Below are positions 8,006 to 16,541 of a stretch of DNA of 64,000 bases, piece after piece; the stretch's first letter is position 1, and each line of letters opens with the position of its first letter. This stretch comes from Salinispira pacifica (GTDB taxonomy: Bacteria; Spirochaetota; Spirochaetia; DSM-27196; Salinispiraceae). The stretch covers positions 1,837,501 to 1,901,500 of the forward strand of contig NC_023035.1 in assembly GCF_000507245.1 (NCBI RefSeq). The letters run 5' to 3'. The notes under the pieces are model-generated. The model made no database searches. It saw nothing but the letters and a program-made list of their open reading frames with translations, and had not been told where the DNA came from. The position numbers and the translations under genes were made by a program.

Positions 8006-10813
8006 GTGTTTCTAAAACGAATAGAGATGTTCGGTTTCAAATCCTTTGCAGATAAAACCGAAATAGAGTTTACCAACGGCATATCCGCCCTGCTGGGGCC
8101 CAACGGCTGCGGCAAAAGCAATGTAGTTGACGCCATCAAATGGGTTCTGGGTGAACAGGCTACCAGAAGTCTGCGGGCCGAAAAAATGGAAGACATTATT
8201 TTCAACGGCACTGAAGACCGGAAGGCATTGAATGTGGCTGAAGTTACCCTCACGCTGGAAAATGATGAAGATCTGGTTCAGGTGGATGCGCCGGAGCTCA
8301 GTGTGAAGCGCAGGCTCTTTCGAAGCGGAGAAAGCGAATATTATCTGAATAATACCCCGGTAAAGCTGAAGGAGTTGAGAGAACTCTTTCTGGATACAGG
8401 TATCGGGAAGTCGGCATACTCAATCATGGAGCAGGGAAAGATAGACCAGATACTTTCCACCAAGCCGGAAGAGCGGCGGTACATTTTTGAGGAAGCCGCA
8501 AGCATCACCAAATATAAAGTGAAGGGTCAGGAGGCGGAGAGAAAGCTCCGCCGTACCGATGAAAACATCCGCCAGGTTGAAAGCATCCTTTCGGAGGTGA
8601 AACGCTCGTATGACAGTCTGGAGAAACAGGCCGGAAAAACAGAGCAGTACCATACACTCAGGGAGCAGCGCTTTGAACTTGAGCGTGATTTGAATCTGCT
8701 GAAATTGCGGGATTACTTCGAGAAGAAGGATAAAAAGACCCGAAATCTGGAAGAAGTGGGGAAGGAACGAAACGGAATCAAAACCACCATCGATTCCATT
8801 AATGAACACTTGGAAGAAAACCTTGACCAGGTCAATACCATGGAAAACGAGCTGAACGATTCAAACAAACGGCTCTATGGCCTGACCATCGAAAAATCCA
8901 ACCTTTCCAGTCAGCTCAGCATGATCCATGAACGGGTGCGGGAACTGGAAGATAAAATTCAGCAGGATAAGGCTCAGGAACATGCCATCAACGAAAAGAA
9001 GAGCCGCCTGGAGAAAGAGCGGGATGAGAAGCAGAAGCAGATTCAGGATTATACCAAACGTTTGACTGAGGTGGGTGAAAACATTGACGATTTCACCCAG
9101 AGCATTAAAACCTCCGAACAGCGGGTAAGTGCCAATGAGAAAGAAGAAAAACGTCTGGAGCTGGAGAACCTGGATTACGATGTGCAGATGTCCAATCTTC
9201 AACAGGATCTGCAGCATCTTACCGACGATATTGTACATGAACTTGACGAGCAGCTGAAAAAAACCTCGGAGAACATGGATGAGCAGAAAGAAGCCCGTGA
9301 GCTGCTCCTTGAATCGGTGCAGCAGCTTGAAAAGCTGATTTCACGTCAGCGTCAGAATTATGATGATCTGGCGTCCCCGGCGGATCAGGGGGAGGCGATT
9401 GCCGGTATTCTCACCAGGGGGCTGGACGAACTGTCGGAAATACACGGCACGATTGCCGAAAGTTTTCAGCGCTACAGCGATGCCGCCCCCAGTTTTATTG
9501 AAGATTTTCTGGCACCTGAAGGGATTATCACCAGAAAGCGTGAAATTGATTCCCGGCTACTGGAGCTTAGGAATAATATTGAAAATAATAGAAAGCTGAT
9601 CACCGGGCTGGCCGAGGAAAACCGTTCTCTTCAGGAGAAAATCCGGGAGTACCGCGGGACCCTTCAGGAATTACTGGTAAATAAAGAACGGATGAAGGGC
9701 CAGAAGGATGCGGTGCAAAGCGAAAGCGATGGAATTGATCAGCAGATCAATGAGCTTGATGCCCGGATTCTGGAAAACCGCCAGAAAATCGCCGAAGATG
9801 AGGGGCGACTTAAGGGACTGGAAGGAAGAATTACGGAGTTGAAGAAAGATAAAGATGAGCTTCTGAAGCAGGAAAGCAGCCTCCAAAAAGAACTTCAAAA
9901 CCTTGAGAAGGGAATCTCCAGCCGCAATAAAGATCTGTCCAAAAAGGAAAAAGAGCTTCAGAAGCACATGGACCAGCTCGGCAAAGTCCAGGCTCGTCAT
10001 GAAACCCTCCAGATCGAGCTTACCGAGATTACCACGGAGATGAAAAACCTCTATACCAACTTCCGCGAACGCTATTCCAGAGATCTCAGCGAGTTTGAAG
10101 ACAGCATCTATGAAATTCAGCACGATACCAAAACCATCAGAGAGGAAATCGCTTCGGTGAAAGACCGGCTCAAGTCCCTGGGATCGGTGAATCTCATGGC
10201 TATTGAAGAATTCGCCGAAGTGAAAGAACGCTTTGATTTTCTGAATGGCCAGCTTGAGGATCTGGAAACCGCCAAGAACGATCTCCAGGAGGTCACCACA
10301 CAGATCCGGGATGAATCAGCCCGGCTGTTCCTGGAAACCTATGAGCAGATCAAGAAGAATTTTCATTCAATGTTTCGCCGTCTCTTCGGCGGCGGACGGG
10401 GCGAACTGAAACTCACCGATCCTGAAAATGTACTGGAGTCCGGTATCGAGATTTTCGCCCAGCCTCCGGGAAAGAAGCTGGAAAACATCACCCTGCTTTC
10501 AGGGGGAGAGCGCAGCCTCACCGCAGTGGCCATGCTTTTTGCCACATATATGGTGAAGCCTTCTCCATTCTGTCTGCTGGATGAAATTGATGCCGCCCTT
10601 GATGAAAGCAATGTGGGCCGGTTTATCAATATGCTGATGGAGTTTGCCAATACTTCCCAGTTTATTGTAATAACCCATAACAAGAAGACGGTTGCCGGTG
10701 CCAGTACGCTGCTTGGAATTACCATGGAAGAATCCGGTGTTTCCAAAGCGGTATCAATCAGGCTGGGAACAGGGGAGACTGATGAAACTGTCCGGGGGTA
10801 TCTTGACAGGTGA
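8006..10813 (+). CDS. smc: Chromosome segregation ATPase SMC
   Basis: A 935-residue SMC. The N-terminal head starts MFLKRIEMFGFKSFADKT with Walker A GPNGCGKSN (about 32-40); the C-terminal head has the signature LSGGERSLTAVAM (about 830) and Walker B FCLLDEIDAALDE (about 855). Between them are two long coiled coils. It is some 250 residues shorter than Bacillus SMC, and the place of the hinge (about 445-515) holds only a short helical-looking stretch with no recognisable hinge glycines. Partners scpA and scpB are at the far end of the window. The start is GTG with a weak ribosome site. DNA condensation and segregation. Confidence 0.95.
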   Translation: MFLKRIEMFGFKSFADKTEIEFTNGISALLGPNGCGKSNVVDAIKWVLGEQATRSLRAEKMEDIIFNGTEDRKALNVAEVTLTLENDEDLVQVDAPELSVKRRLFRSGESEYYLNNTPVKLKELRELFLDTGIGKSAYSIMEQGKIDQILSTKPEERRYIFEEAASITKYKVKGQEAERKLRRTDENIRQVESILSEVKRSYDSLEKQAGKTEQYHTLREQRFELERDLNLLKLRDYFEKKDKKTRNLEEVGKERNGIKTTIDSINEHLEENLDQVNTMENELNDSNKRLYGLTIEKSNLSSQLSMIHERVRELEDKIQQDKAQEHAINEKKSRLEKERDEKQKQIQDYTKRLTEVGENIDDFTQSIKTSEQRVSANEKEEKRLELENLDYDVQMSNLQQDLQHLTDDIVHELDEQLKKTSENMDEQKEARELLLESVQQLEKLISRQRQNYDDLASPADQGEAIAGILTRGLDELSEIHGTIAESFQRYSDAAPSFIEDFLAPEGIITRKREIDSRLLELRNNIENNRKLITGLAEENRSLQEKIREYRGTLQELLVNKERMKGQKDAVQSESDGIDQQINELDARILENRQKIAEDEGRLKGLEGRITELKKDKDELLKQESSLQKELQNLEKGISSRNKDLSKKEKELQKHMDQLGKVQARHETLQIELTEITTEMKNLYTNFRERYSRDLSEFEDSIYEIQHDTKTIREEIASVKDRLKSLGSVNLMAIEEFAEVKERFDFLNGQLEDLETAKNDLQEVTTQIRDESARLFLETYEQIKKNFHSMFRRLFGGGRGELKLTDPENVLESGIEIFAQPPGKKLENITLLSGGERSLTAVAMLFATYMVKPSPFCLLDEIDAALDESNVGRFINMLMEFANTSQFIVITHNKKTVAGASTLLGITMEESGVSKAVSIRLGTGETDETVRGYLDR

Positions 10814-10877
10814 CAGACGGTGCCCTCCAGGACCTGTGTCGTGTTCCGTGAGGCGAAGTACATAGAAGGGCCAATAC

Positions 10878-11279
10878 ATGGATTTTCGGGAACTTGAAGA
10901 CTGGAAAAAGCTTCTCATTATAATTGCCGCAGCCTCTGTTCTGGCGGTGCTTCTCACGGTGATATTCGCCCTGGCCGGTTCATCATCCTCCGCAGCGTCC
11001 TCAAGGCGAAGCTCTGATGAGGCTGCAGATTCTTCCCGAAACACCGGACCTGTCTTAGAACGGATCGACGAGTTCCGCCTTACTCCCCAGCGGTTTATGT
11101 TTCCTCCGGTGGTTGACGAAATATGGTACGGCACATACCAACCCTTACGGGAGCGGAAATTTCAATGGGACATGGAAGAGTTTACCAGGTTCTATTACGA
11201 TCCCCGTCACATCGGCAGCGAAAATCTCCGTGAGCAAAACCGTGAGCTGATAGAAGGTCTGCTGGAAGAAATTCCTTAG
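10878..11279 (+). CDS. Small single-pass membrane-anchored protein, unknown function
   Basis: A 133-residue protein: short cytoplasmic N-terminus, one transmembrane segment at about residues 13-33, a Ser/Ala/Arg-rich linker, then a conserved-looking globular piece rich in aromatic residues and Arg (LTPQRFMFPP, EIWYGTYQPLRERKFQW, YYDPRH). It lies 64 bases after smc and 40 before a lipoprotein gene, all on the plus strand, so possibly cotranscribed. No family recognised. Orientation in the membrane suggests the C-terminal part is periplasmic. Confidence 0.65.
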   Translation: MDFRELEDWKKLLIIIAAASVLAVLLTVIFALAGSSSSAASSRRSSDEAADSSRNTGPVLERIDEFRLTPQRFMFPPVVDEIWYGTYQPLRERKFQWDMEEFTRFYYDPRHIGSENLREQNRELIEGLLEEIP

Positions 11280-11319
11280 TTTTTCCTTTCCCCCTCCGAA
11301 AATATAGATGGGAGGGACA

Positions 11320-12084
11320 ATGAATACACGAAGATCAGCAGGCTGTGCAGTCATTAGTCTTATTTTGATATTTACCGGGTGTGCCACCACCCAACAGGTG
11401 GACATGGAGCAGTTTTCTTCAGATATGTCACCGGCGATATCCGCCGACTCTCCGGAGAAACCTGAAGCAGGGATACCCCGGGTAAGCTCTCGAAACCGTG
11501 AATCCGGCCTTGAACAGGCAGACCATCCACAAATGCTTCCGATTATCCGCTCCCACGAGTCTGTTTCCCCCGGGGTGGAAGGCTCCATCCGGTCTACAGC
11601 GGTCAGCGAACCTGTGTTTTCCGATGCATCCATCTCCCTCCCTCTGCCGGAACTGAAACAATCCCGTACTGAAGACGCTGAAGCCCAGGATGAATACTCC
11701 CGGGAAACAAGTCAGGAAAGACCTGATGCAAACGCCGATGCAAACCCGGAAGCAAACCCGGCAATAAATAATGATGAGCCCGGTGAAACAACCCGGGCAT
11801 CAGAGCAGGGAGAGTTGCCTCTTCCGAATCTAGAGTTGAATACAGAATCGATTGCTGAATTACCCTCTCCCTCCGAACCTGAAGAACCCACACAGGATCC
11901 TGTGAACAGGCCGGATTCTGCCGTGACGGTTGAGGAATCGTCCCGGGATAACGCTGCAGCCCCGGGAACCCGAAAAATTTCAGTCGGGGTGTCGCCTTCC
12001 CGGACCTCTGCCAGCCAGCCCGCAGACTCCAAAGCGTCCGGGGCTTCAGCTCCGGCCGACGGCGGGAAACTGAAACCAATGTGA
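11320..12084 (+). CDS. Lipoprotein, N-terminal part of a probably split TPR lipoprotein
   Basis: A 254-residue product with a lipoprotein signal: basic start (MNTRRS), hydrophobic core and lipobox FTGC near residue 20. The rest is low complexity, rich in Pro, Glu, Ser and Ala, with DANADANPEANP repeats, as a long periplasmic linker. I chose ATG 11320 because GGGAGG lies seven bases before it; an ATG at 11308 is in frame but overlaps that site. The stop TGA overlaps the GTG of the next frame. Read together with the next gene it gives a typical spirochaete lipoprotein (anchor, linker, beta domain, TPR), so a frameshift near 12060-12084 is likely. Confidence 0.6.
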   Translation: MNTRRSAGCAVISLILIFTGCATTQQVDMEQFSSDMSPAISADSPEKPEAGIPRVSSRNRESGLEQADHPQMLPIIRSHESVSPGVEGSIRSTAVSEPVFSDASISLPLPELKQSRTEDAEAQDEYSRETSQERPDANADANPEANPAINNDEPGETTRASEQGELPLPNLELNTESIAELPSPSEPEEPTQDPVNRPDSAVTVEESSRDNAAAPGTRKISVGVSPSRTSASQPADSKASGASAPADGGKLKPM

Positions 12085-12821
12085 AGGTGGAAGTGTATCT
12101 GGATGACGGTAATCTGGCCCGTGTACCCCTGGAGGGAAGGGGGTGGGTGTTTATCCGCAGCAGCGGAGATGCGGATTTTGTGTCCAAGAACCGGGAGCAG
12201 GACCGGGAAGTTTTTATATTTACCGTATCCTCATCCGGGGACCAGGATCTGCTGTTTCAAAGACAGAACCTCACCGACGGCCGGATAGACAGGAAGTTCA
12301 TGGATATCAGTTTCCTTTCCCCTCCTGAGTCGGATGGATCAGCGAATCAAACGTCAAATCCCCCTGTATCTGAATTGGGTGAAGACGCTTCCGATTCACG
12401 AGGGGCAAACCCGGCTGTCCCCGGTGACAACACGGCGGCTCAAAATCCGATGGATGATGCCTCTCTCCCGGGTACGGCTGCCGTGGCAAATACCGGAGAA
12501 GCGGATCAGCAGAAAGAGTATCATAGCATGGCGCCGGAGGAACTTGAAAGGCTTGCCCTGGAATTTCTTGCAAATAACGAAAAACGGAAGGCACTTGAGT
12601 TGCTGGAGTTGATCTCCAGAAAATACCCGGCATATGATAATATAGACAGAGTGCTTTTTCGCCAGGCCCAGTTACTGGAGGGGCCAGGTCCGGCACGAAA
12701 TATCAATCGATCTCTTGCCTCCTATCGGGAGCTCATCGATCTTTTTCCCTTCTCCGCCTTTGAACGGGATGCCCGGGAACGGATCAGATACATTGAGCGT
12801 AGTTTTATCCGGGTGTTCTGA
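12081..12821 (+). CDS. TPR-containing periplasmic protein, C-terminal part of probable split lipoprotein
   Basis: A 246-residue product starting at a GTG that overlaps the upstream stop (GTGA). It has no signal peptide of its own, although its content looks periplasmic: a beta-rich domain with VPLEGRGWVFI near residue 20, a disordered linker, then helical TPR-like repeats (about 150-240: EELERLALEFLANNEKRKALELLELI, and ASYRELIDLFPFSAFERDA), similar in style to BamD/YbgF. Without export it would be misplaced, so it is best explained as the C-terminal half of the lipoprotein encoded just upstream, by frameshift or by translational coupling. Confidence 0.55.
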   Translation: MKVEVYLDDGNLARVPLEGRGWVFIRSSGDADFVSKNREQDREVFIFTVSSSGDQDLLFQRQNLTDGRIDRKFMDISFLSPPESDGSANQTSNPPVSELGEDASDSRGANPAVPGDNTAAQNPMDDASLPGTAAVANTGEADQQKEYHSMAPEELERLALEFLANNEKRKALELLELISRKYPAYDNIDRVLFRQAQLLEGPGPARNINRSLASYRELIDLFPFSAFERDARERIRYIERSFIRVF

Positions 12822-12855
12822 TATCTGACAGTCAATTTCCCTTCTTTTCAGCTCC

Positions 12856-12884
12856 TTGACATTGAGCTGAACAACAAGTATAAG
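12856..12884 (+). promoter_or_regulatory. Sigma70-type promoter of the ffh-rpsP operon
   Basis: Consensus TTGACA (12856-12861), exactly 17 bases, TATAAG (12879-12884). Predicted start near 12891, giving a leader of about 63 bases with a strong hairpin. Confidence 0.8.
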
Positions 12885-12907
12885 TAACACTAAATTTTTC
12901 TGCGTAA

Positions 12908-12938
12908 ACTCAATCATCCCCTGCAGGGATGATTGAGT
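12908..12938. promoter_or_regulatory. Perfect 13-bp inverted repeat in the ffh leader
   Basis: ACTCAATCATCCC, five-base loop, GGGATGATTGAGT. It sits between the promoter and the start codon, ending 15 bases before the GTG. There is no T-tract after it on the plus strand, so it is not a plain terminator; it may act on RNA stability or translation of ffh. Confidence 0.8.
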
Positions 12939-12953
12939 GTGCGGAGTTCAGGG

Positions 12954-14294
12954 GTGAGTATATTGTTTGACAGGTTGTCAACAACATTTTCAGATCTGTT
13001 TCGGCAGATGGGCGGAAAGGCCAAGATCAGTGAGAAAAACGTTCAGGATGCAGTTGAGCAGATCAAACTTGCTCTGCTGGAAGCGGACGTTAATCTCAGG
13101 GTTGTCCGCCGCTTTGTAAACGCAACCCTGAAAGAGGCCACCGGAGAGCATGTACTCCGATCGGTGAGTCCCGGACAGCAATTTGTGAAAATTGTCCACG
13201 ACCGGATCGTTCATCTGCTGGGTGATGAGGCTGCCGGACTGAATCTCAAGGGTCCGGATACTACATCCGTGATTCTTCTTCTGGGACTGCAGGGAAGCGG
13301 TAAGACCACCACCGCATCCAAGCTTGCGGCCCGGCTGAAAAAAGAAGGGCGCAGACCCCTGCTTGTGGCGGCGGATCTGGTTCGGCCGGCGGCGGTGGAT
13401 CAGCTTGTGACCTTGGGATCGCAGATTGCCGTGGACGTGCATTCTGAAAAGGGTGCCAAAGATCCGGTAAAGGTTGCCAAAAACGGTCTCAAACGGGGTA
13501 AGAAAGAGCTGTACGATACGGTGATTATCGATACCTCGGGACGGATGCATGTGGATGCCGATCTCATGAAAGAGATCAAATCCGTGTTTCAGGCAGTGAA
13601 GCCCGACGAAACCCTGATGGTTGCCGATGCCATGACGGGACAGCATGCGGTGGATATAGCCAAGAGTTTCGATGAAACAGTTGAACTCAGCGGAGTCATC
13701 CTGAGTAAATTCGACTCCGATACCCGGGGCGGTGCGGCATTATCCCTGAAATCCATAACCGGTAAAGCCATTAAATTTATCGGGGTGGGTGAAAAATCCG
13801 ATGATCTGGAACCTTTTGTTCCCGAGAGAATAGCCAGCCGGATTCTCGGAATGGGGGATGTGGTTTCCCTGGTGGAGAAAGCCCAGGAGACCATTGACGA
13901 ACAGGAAGCTGTCGATCTGCAGAAAAAGATGGCTTCCAAGAATTTCACCCTGGAAGATTATCTGGATCAGTTTTCCCGTATGCGGAAAATGGGCGGCCTT
14001 GAAAAAATCATGGATATGATGCCGGGCATGCAGGGGCAGATGGAGATGGATGAGAATCAGCAGAAAATGATTGCTCATCAGGAAGCGATTATTCTCTCCA
14101 TGACGCCCAAAGAACGGCAGAATCATTTTATGATCGGACCGGGGCGCCGGAAACGGATTGCCAAGGGCAGCGGAACATCGGTGCACCAGGTGAATAAGTT
14201 GATAAAGGACTTTGACAAAATGCGGCAAATGATGAAAAAGGCCGCAAAAAATAAGAAGTATCAGCAGCAAATGATGAAGCAGTTGGGTGTGTAG
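12954..14294 (+). CDS. ffh: Signal recognition particle GTPase Ffh (SRP54)
   Basis: About 446 residues with the complete SRP54 plan: N-domain (ending in the LLEADVNLRVVRRF region), G-domain with P-loop GLQGSGKTTTASKLA, DTSGRMHVD, and the late G-domain TKFD-equivalent SKFDSDTRGGAALS, then the methionine-rich M-domain (GMQGQMEMDENQQKM) with the SRP-RNA-binding GSGTSVHQVNKLIKDF. It binds 4.5S RNA and signal sequences and targets proteins to FtsY. First gene of the operon. Start is uncertain: GTG 12954 has GGAG seven bases upstream; TTG 12963 with an AGGGGTGA site is possible. Confidence 0.96.
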   Translation: MSILFDRLSTTFSDLFRQMGGKAKISEKNVQDAVEQIKLALLEADVNLRVVRRFVNATLKEATGEHVLRSVSPGQQFVKIVHDRIVHLLGDEAAGLNLKGPDTTSVILLLGLQGSGKTTTASKLAARLKKEGRRPLLVAADLVRPAAVDQLVTLGSQIAVDVHSEKGAKDPVKVAKNGLKRGKKELYDTVIIDTSGRMHVDADLMKEIKSVFQAVKPDETLMVADAMTGQHAVDIAKSFDETVELSGVILSKFDSDTRGGAALSLKSITGKAIKFIGVGEKSDDLEPFVPERIASRILGMGDVVSLVEKAQETIDEQEAVDLQKKMASKNFTLEDYLDQFSRMRKMGGLEKIMDMMPGMQGQMEMDENQQKMIAHQEAIILSMTPKERQNHFMIGPGRRKRIAKGSGTSVHQVNKLIKDFDKMRQMMKKAAKNKKYQQQMMKQLGV

Positions 14295-14403
14295 AGGACC
14301 CTCCCTCTCGCGGCAGCATCCATGGGAACTCCCATGCTTTATACGCTGTGTAAAATTGAAATTGACCTGTTGAAATGGTACAGGATAGATCAGGAGGATA
14401 TCC

Positions 14404-14655
14404 GTGAGTGTGAAAATTCGATTGAAACGATTTGGTTCCAAAAGACGTCCCTATTACCGCATAGTGGTAATGGACTCAAGAACTGCCCGTGACGGGCGGG
14501 CCATTGAAGAGCTGGGCTTCTACCATCCCATTGAGTTGGAAGAAAAGCAGCTGGAGATCAATGAAGAAAAAATCCGTCAGTGGCTGGATAAGGGAGCACG
14601 TCCTTCTCCTACTGTCCGGAAGCTTTTGAATAAGAAAAACTTTCATCTTAAGTAG
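14404..14655 (+). CDS. rpsP: 30S ribosomal protein S16
   Basis: 83 residues, the normal length, starting MSVKIRLKRFGSKRRPYYRI with the family motif RTARDGRAIEELGFYHP. A GTG start follows a strong site (AGGAGGATATCC). S16 is an early-assembling protein of the 30S body. It follows ffh by about 110 bases, in which a short CATGGG/CCCATG hairpin and weak promoter-like elements can be seen. Confidence 0.97.
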   Translation: MSVKIRLKRFGSKRRPYYRIVVMDSRTARDGRAIEELGFYHPIELEEKQLEINEEKIRQWLDKGARPSPTVRKLLNKKNFHLK

Positions 14656-14685
14656 TCTCTCACTTGAATTCCTGAAGGAGGAGAG

Positions 14686-14925
14686 ATGCTGATGGAACGA
14701 GATTTTGTAGAATATGTAGCCAAGTCTCTGGTGGATGAGCCGGATAACGTTGAAGTAAATGTTATTGAGGGTGAAAAATCCACCATTCTTGAACTCCGTG
14801 TTGCGGCGGATGATATCGGAAAGGTAATCGGGAAGAACGGCCGAATTGCGAAGGCAGTTCGCACTCTTCTTAACGCCACCGCATCCAAGACCGGTAAACG
14901 GGTGGTTCTGGAAATTCTGGACTGA
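14686..14925 (+). CDS. khpA: KH-domain RNA-binding protein KhpA
   Basis: 79 residues forming one KH domain. The GxxG loop is seen in DIGKVIGKNGRIAKAVRTLL (about residues 43-62). KhpA (YlqC in Bacillus) binds many RNAs, with KhpB, and affects cell elongation and division in Gram-positives. The gene sits in its classical place between rpsP and rimM. A GGAGGAGAG site precedes ATGCTGATG. Confidence 0.93.
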   Translation: MLMERDFVEYVAKSLVDEPDNVEVNVIEGEKSTILELRVAADDIGKVIGKNGRIAKAVRTLLNATASKTGKRVVLEILD

Positions 14926-15431
14926 TGACAGATGATCGCCTGATAATCGGCAGGATTCTGGCCCCCCACGGAGTGCGGGGTGAGATGAAAGTACAGAGTT
15001 TGTCCGGTGAGGATGCGCATTTCAAAGCCCTTTCCCGGGTCTGGCTGAAAAAATCAGGCCGGGAATTTGAAATGAAGGTGCGGGGTGTGAGAGGGGCGTT
15101 GCCTAATCTCATTATCGCATTTGAAAACGTGGATTCGCCGGAGGAAGCGGGAAAATTCCGCGGGGCCGAGGTGCTGGCTGAGAGAGATCAGGCTGCAATA
15201 CGGAAAGACGGCGAGTTTTACTATGCCGATCTCACAGGTTGTATGATCGTCTATAATTCTGTTGAAATGGCAGAAGTGAAATCAGTCTGGGACAACGGCA
15301 ACTGCCATATGTTCGAGTGTGAACTGAAGGACGGAGGGGTGGTTCAAATCCCTTTTCAGAATCAGTTCATTGGCGACGTTGACACGGATCGGAAGCAAAT
15401 AGAACTGCTTGTGGATTGGATTCTTGAATGA
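14925..15431 (+). CDS. rimM: Ribosome maturation factor RimM
   Basis: 168 residues. N-terminal beta-barrel starts IIGRILAPHGVRGEMKVQ, with the family glycines and Arg; the C-terminal PRC-barrel includes EFYYADLTGC and IPFQNQFIGDVD. RimM binds S19 and helps mature the 30S head. The ATG overlaps the TGA of khpA by one base, and its own stop overlaps the trmD start, so the genes are coupled. Confidence 0.95.
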   Translation: MTDDRLIIGRILAPHGVRGEMKVQSLSGEDAHFKALSRVWLKKSGREFEMKVRGVRGALPNLIIAFENVDSPEEAGKFRGAEVLAERDQAAIRKDGEFYYADLTGCMIVYNSVEMAEVKSVWDNGNCHMFECELKDGGVVQIPFQNQFIGDVDTDRKQIELLVDWILE

Positions 15432-16177
15432 AACTGAAAATTCTGACATTATTCCCTGAAATTATCCAGGGATTCTTTCAGAGTTCAATCATGGCCAAGG
15501 CGGTTGAACGTGGAATAATTGATTACCAGGTGATCAATTTCCGGGAGTATGCAGCGGATAAACACCGAACTGCGGATTCCTACCCCTACGGGGGCGGAGC
15601 CGGGATGGTGTTGAAATGCGAACCCATTGCTGCAGCTCTGGACGCGATTTCCAGTTCTGACCAGTCCGCCGCCAGGAGAATTGTGTACCCCAGCCCGTCT
15701 GGAACACAGTTCACTCAGGCAAAAGCCCTGGAACTTTCACAGATGGATGAACTTGTGTTTATCTGTGGACGATACGAAGGATTAGATCAGCGTATTATAG
15801 AAGAATATGTTGATGATGAAATTTCAGTGGGTGATTACGTACTCTCGTCCGGAGAGATTGGGAGTCTGGTGATCATTGATGCCGTATACCGGCTTCTTGA
15901 CGGAGTAATCAACAGCGAATCGCTGCTGGAGGAAAGTCATGAAGACGGTGTGCTGGAGTATCCCCACTACACCCGTCCTGAGGAATTCAGGGGCAGAACT
16001 GTCCCCCCGGTTCTTCTTTCAGGACATCATGAAAAGATCCGCAAATGGCGGCGGAAGCAGGGGCTGAAAAAGACTCTGCGAAATCGCCCGGATCTTCTGG
16101 AGAACCGGAAATTATCAAAGGAAGACGAAAAGCTTCTTTCTGAAATAGAGCAGGAGGATGATCATGGATCTGATTAA
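15428..16177 (+). CDS. trmD: tRNA (guanine-N1)-methyltransferase TrmD
   Basis: 249 residues with the trefoil-knot SPOUT fold: [15 protein letters not shown] at the start, [24 protein letters not shown], the knot region [14 protein letters not shown] and [12 protein letters not shown], and the catalytic-Asp region. It methylates G37 of tRNAs reading CNN codons, preventing frameshifts. Overlaps rimM by four bases and rplS by about 14. Confidence 0.97.
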   Translation: MKLKILTLFPEIIQGFFQSSIMAKAVERGIIDYQVINFREYAADKHRTADSYPYGGGAGMVLKCEPIAAALDAISSSDQSAARRIVYPSPSGTQFTQAKALELSQMDELVFICGRYEGLDQRIIEEYVDDEISVGDYVLSSGEIGSLVIIDAVYRLLDGVINSESLLEESHEDGVLEYPHYTRPEEFRGRTVPPVLLSGHHEKIRKWRRKQGLKKTLRNRPDLLENRKLSKEDEKLLSEIEQEDDHGSD

Positions 16178-16529
16178 AGCAATTGAGAGCGAACAAATTC
16201 GTGATGTTGCGGAATTCCATATCGGTGATACGGTAAAAGTACATTACCGAATTGTTGAAGGAAAGACTGAACGTACACAGGTATACGAAGGCACGGTTAT
16301 CGCCCGGAACAACTCCGGTGCATCTGAGACCTTCACTGTGCGGAAGATGTCCTACGGTGTGGGAGTAGAGCGGGTATTTCCCGTGAATTCCCCGAGAATC
16401 GAAAAGATTGAGATGGCCCGTCGGGGACGTGTTCGCCGTTCCAAGCTGTATTATCTCCGCAGCCGCAGAGGTAAGGCCGCCAAGGTACGGGAACTTATCC
16501 GCAAAAAGTCCGCAGCCAAGGAAGCCTAA
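16164..16529 (+). CDS. rplS: 50S ribosomal protein L19
   Basis: About 121 residues. Motifs [20 protein letters not shown] and [19 protein letters not shown] are typical of L19, followed by [24 protein letters not shown] chose ATG 16164 rather than 16158 because GGAGG (16153-16157) lies six bases before it. The start lies inside the end of trmD. L19 lies at the 30S-50S interface. Confidence 0.96.
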   Translation: MDLIKAIESEQIRDVAEFHIGDTVKVHYRIVEGKTERTQVYEGTVIARNNSGASETFTVRKMSYGVGVERVFPVNSPRIEKIEMARRGRVRRSKLYYLRSRRGKAAKVRELIRKKSAAKEA

Positions 16530-16541
16530 GGGGGAATCCCC

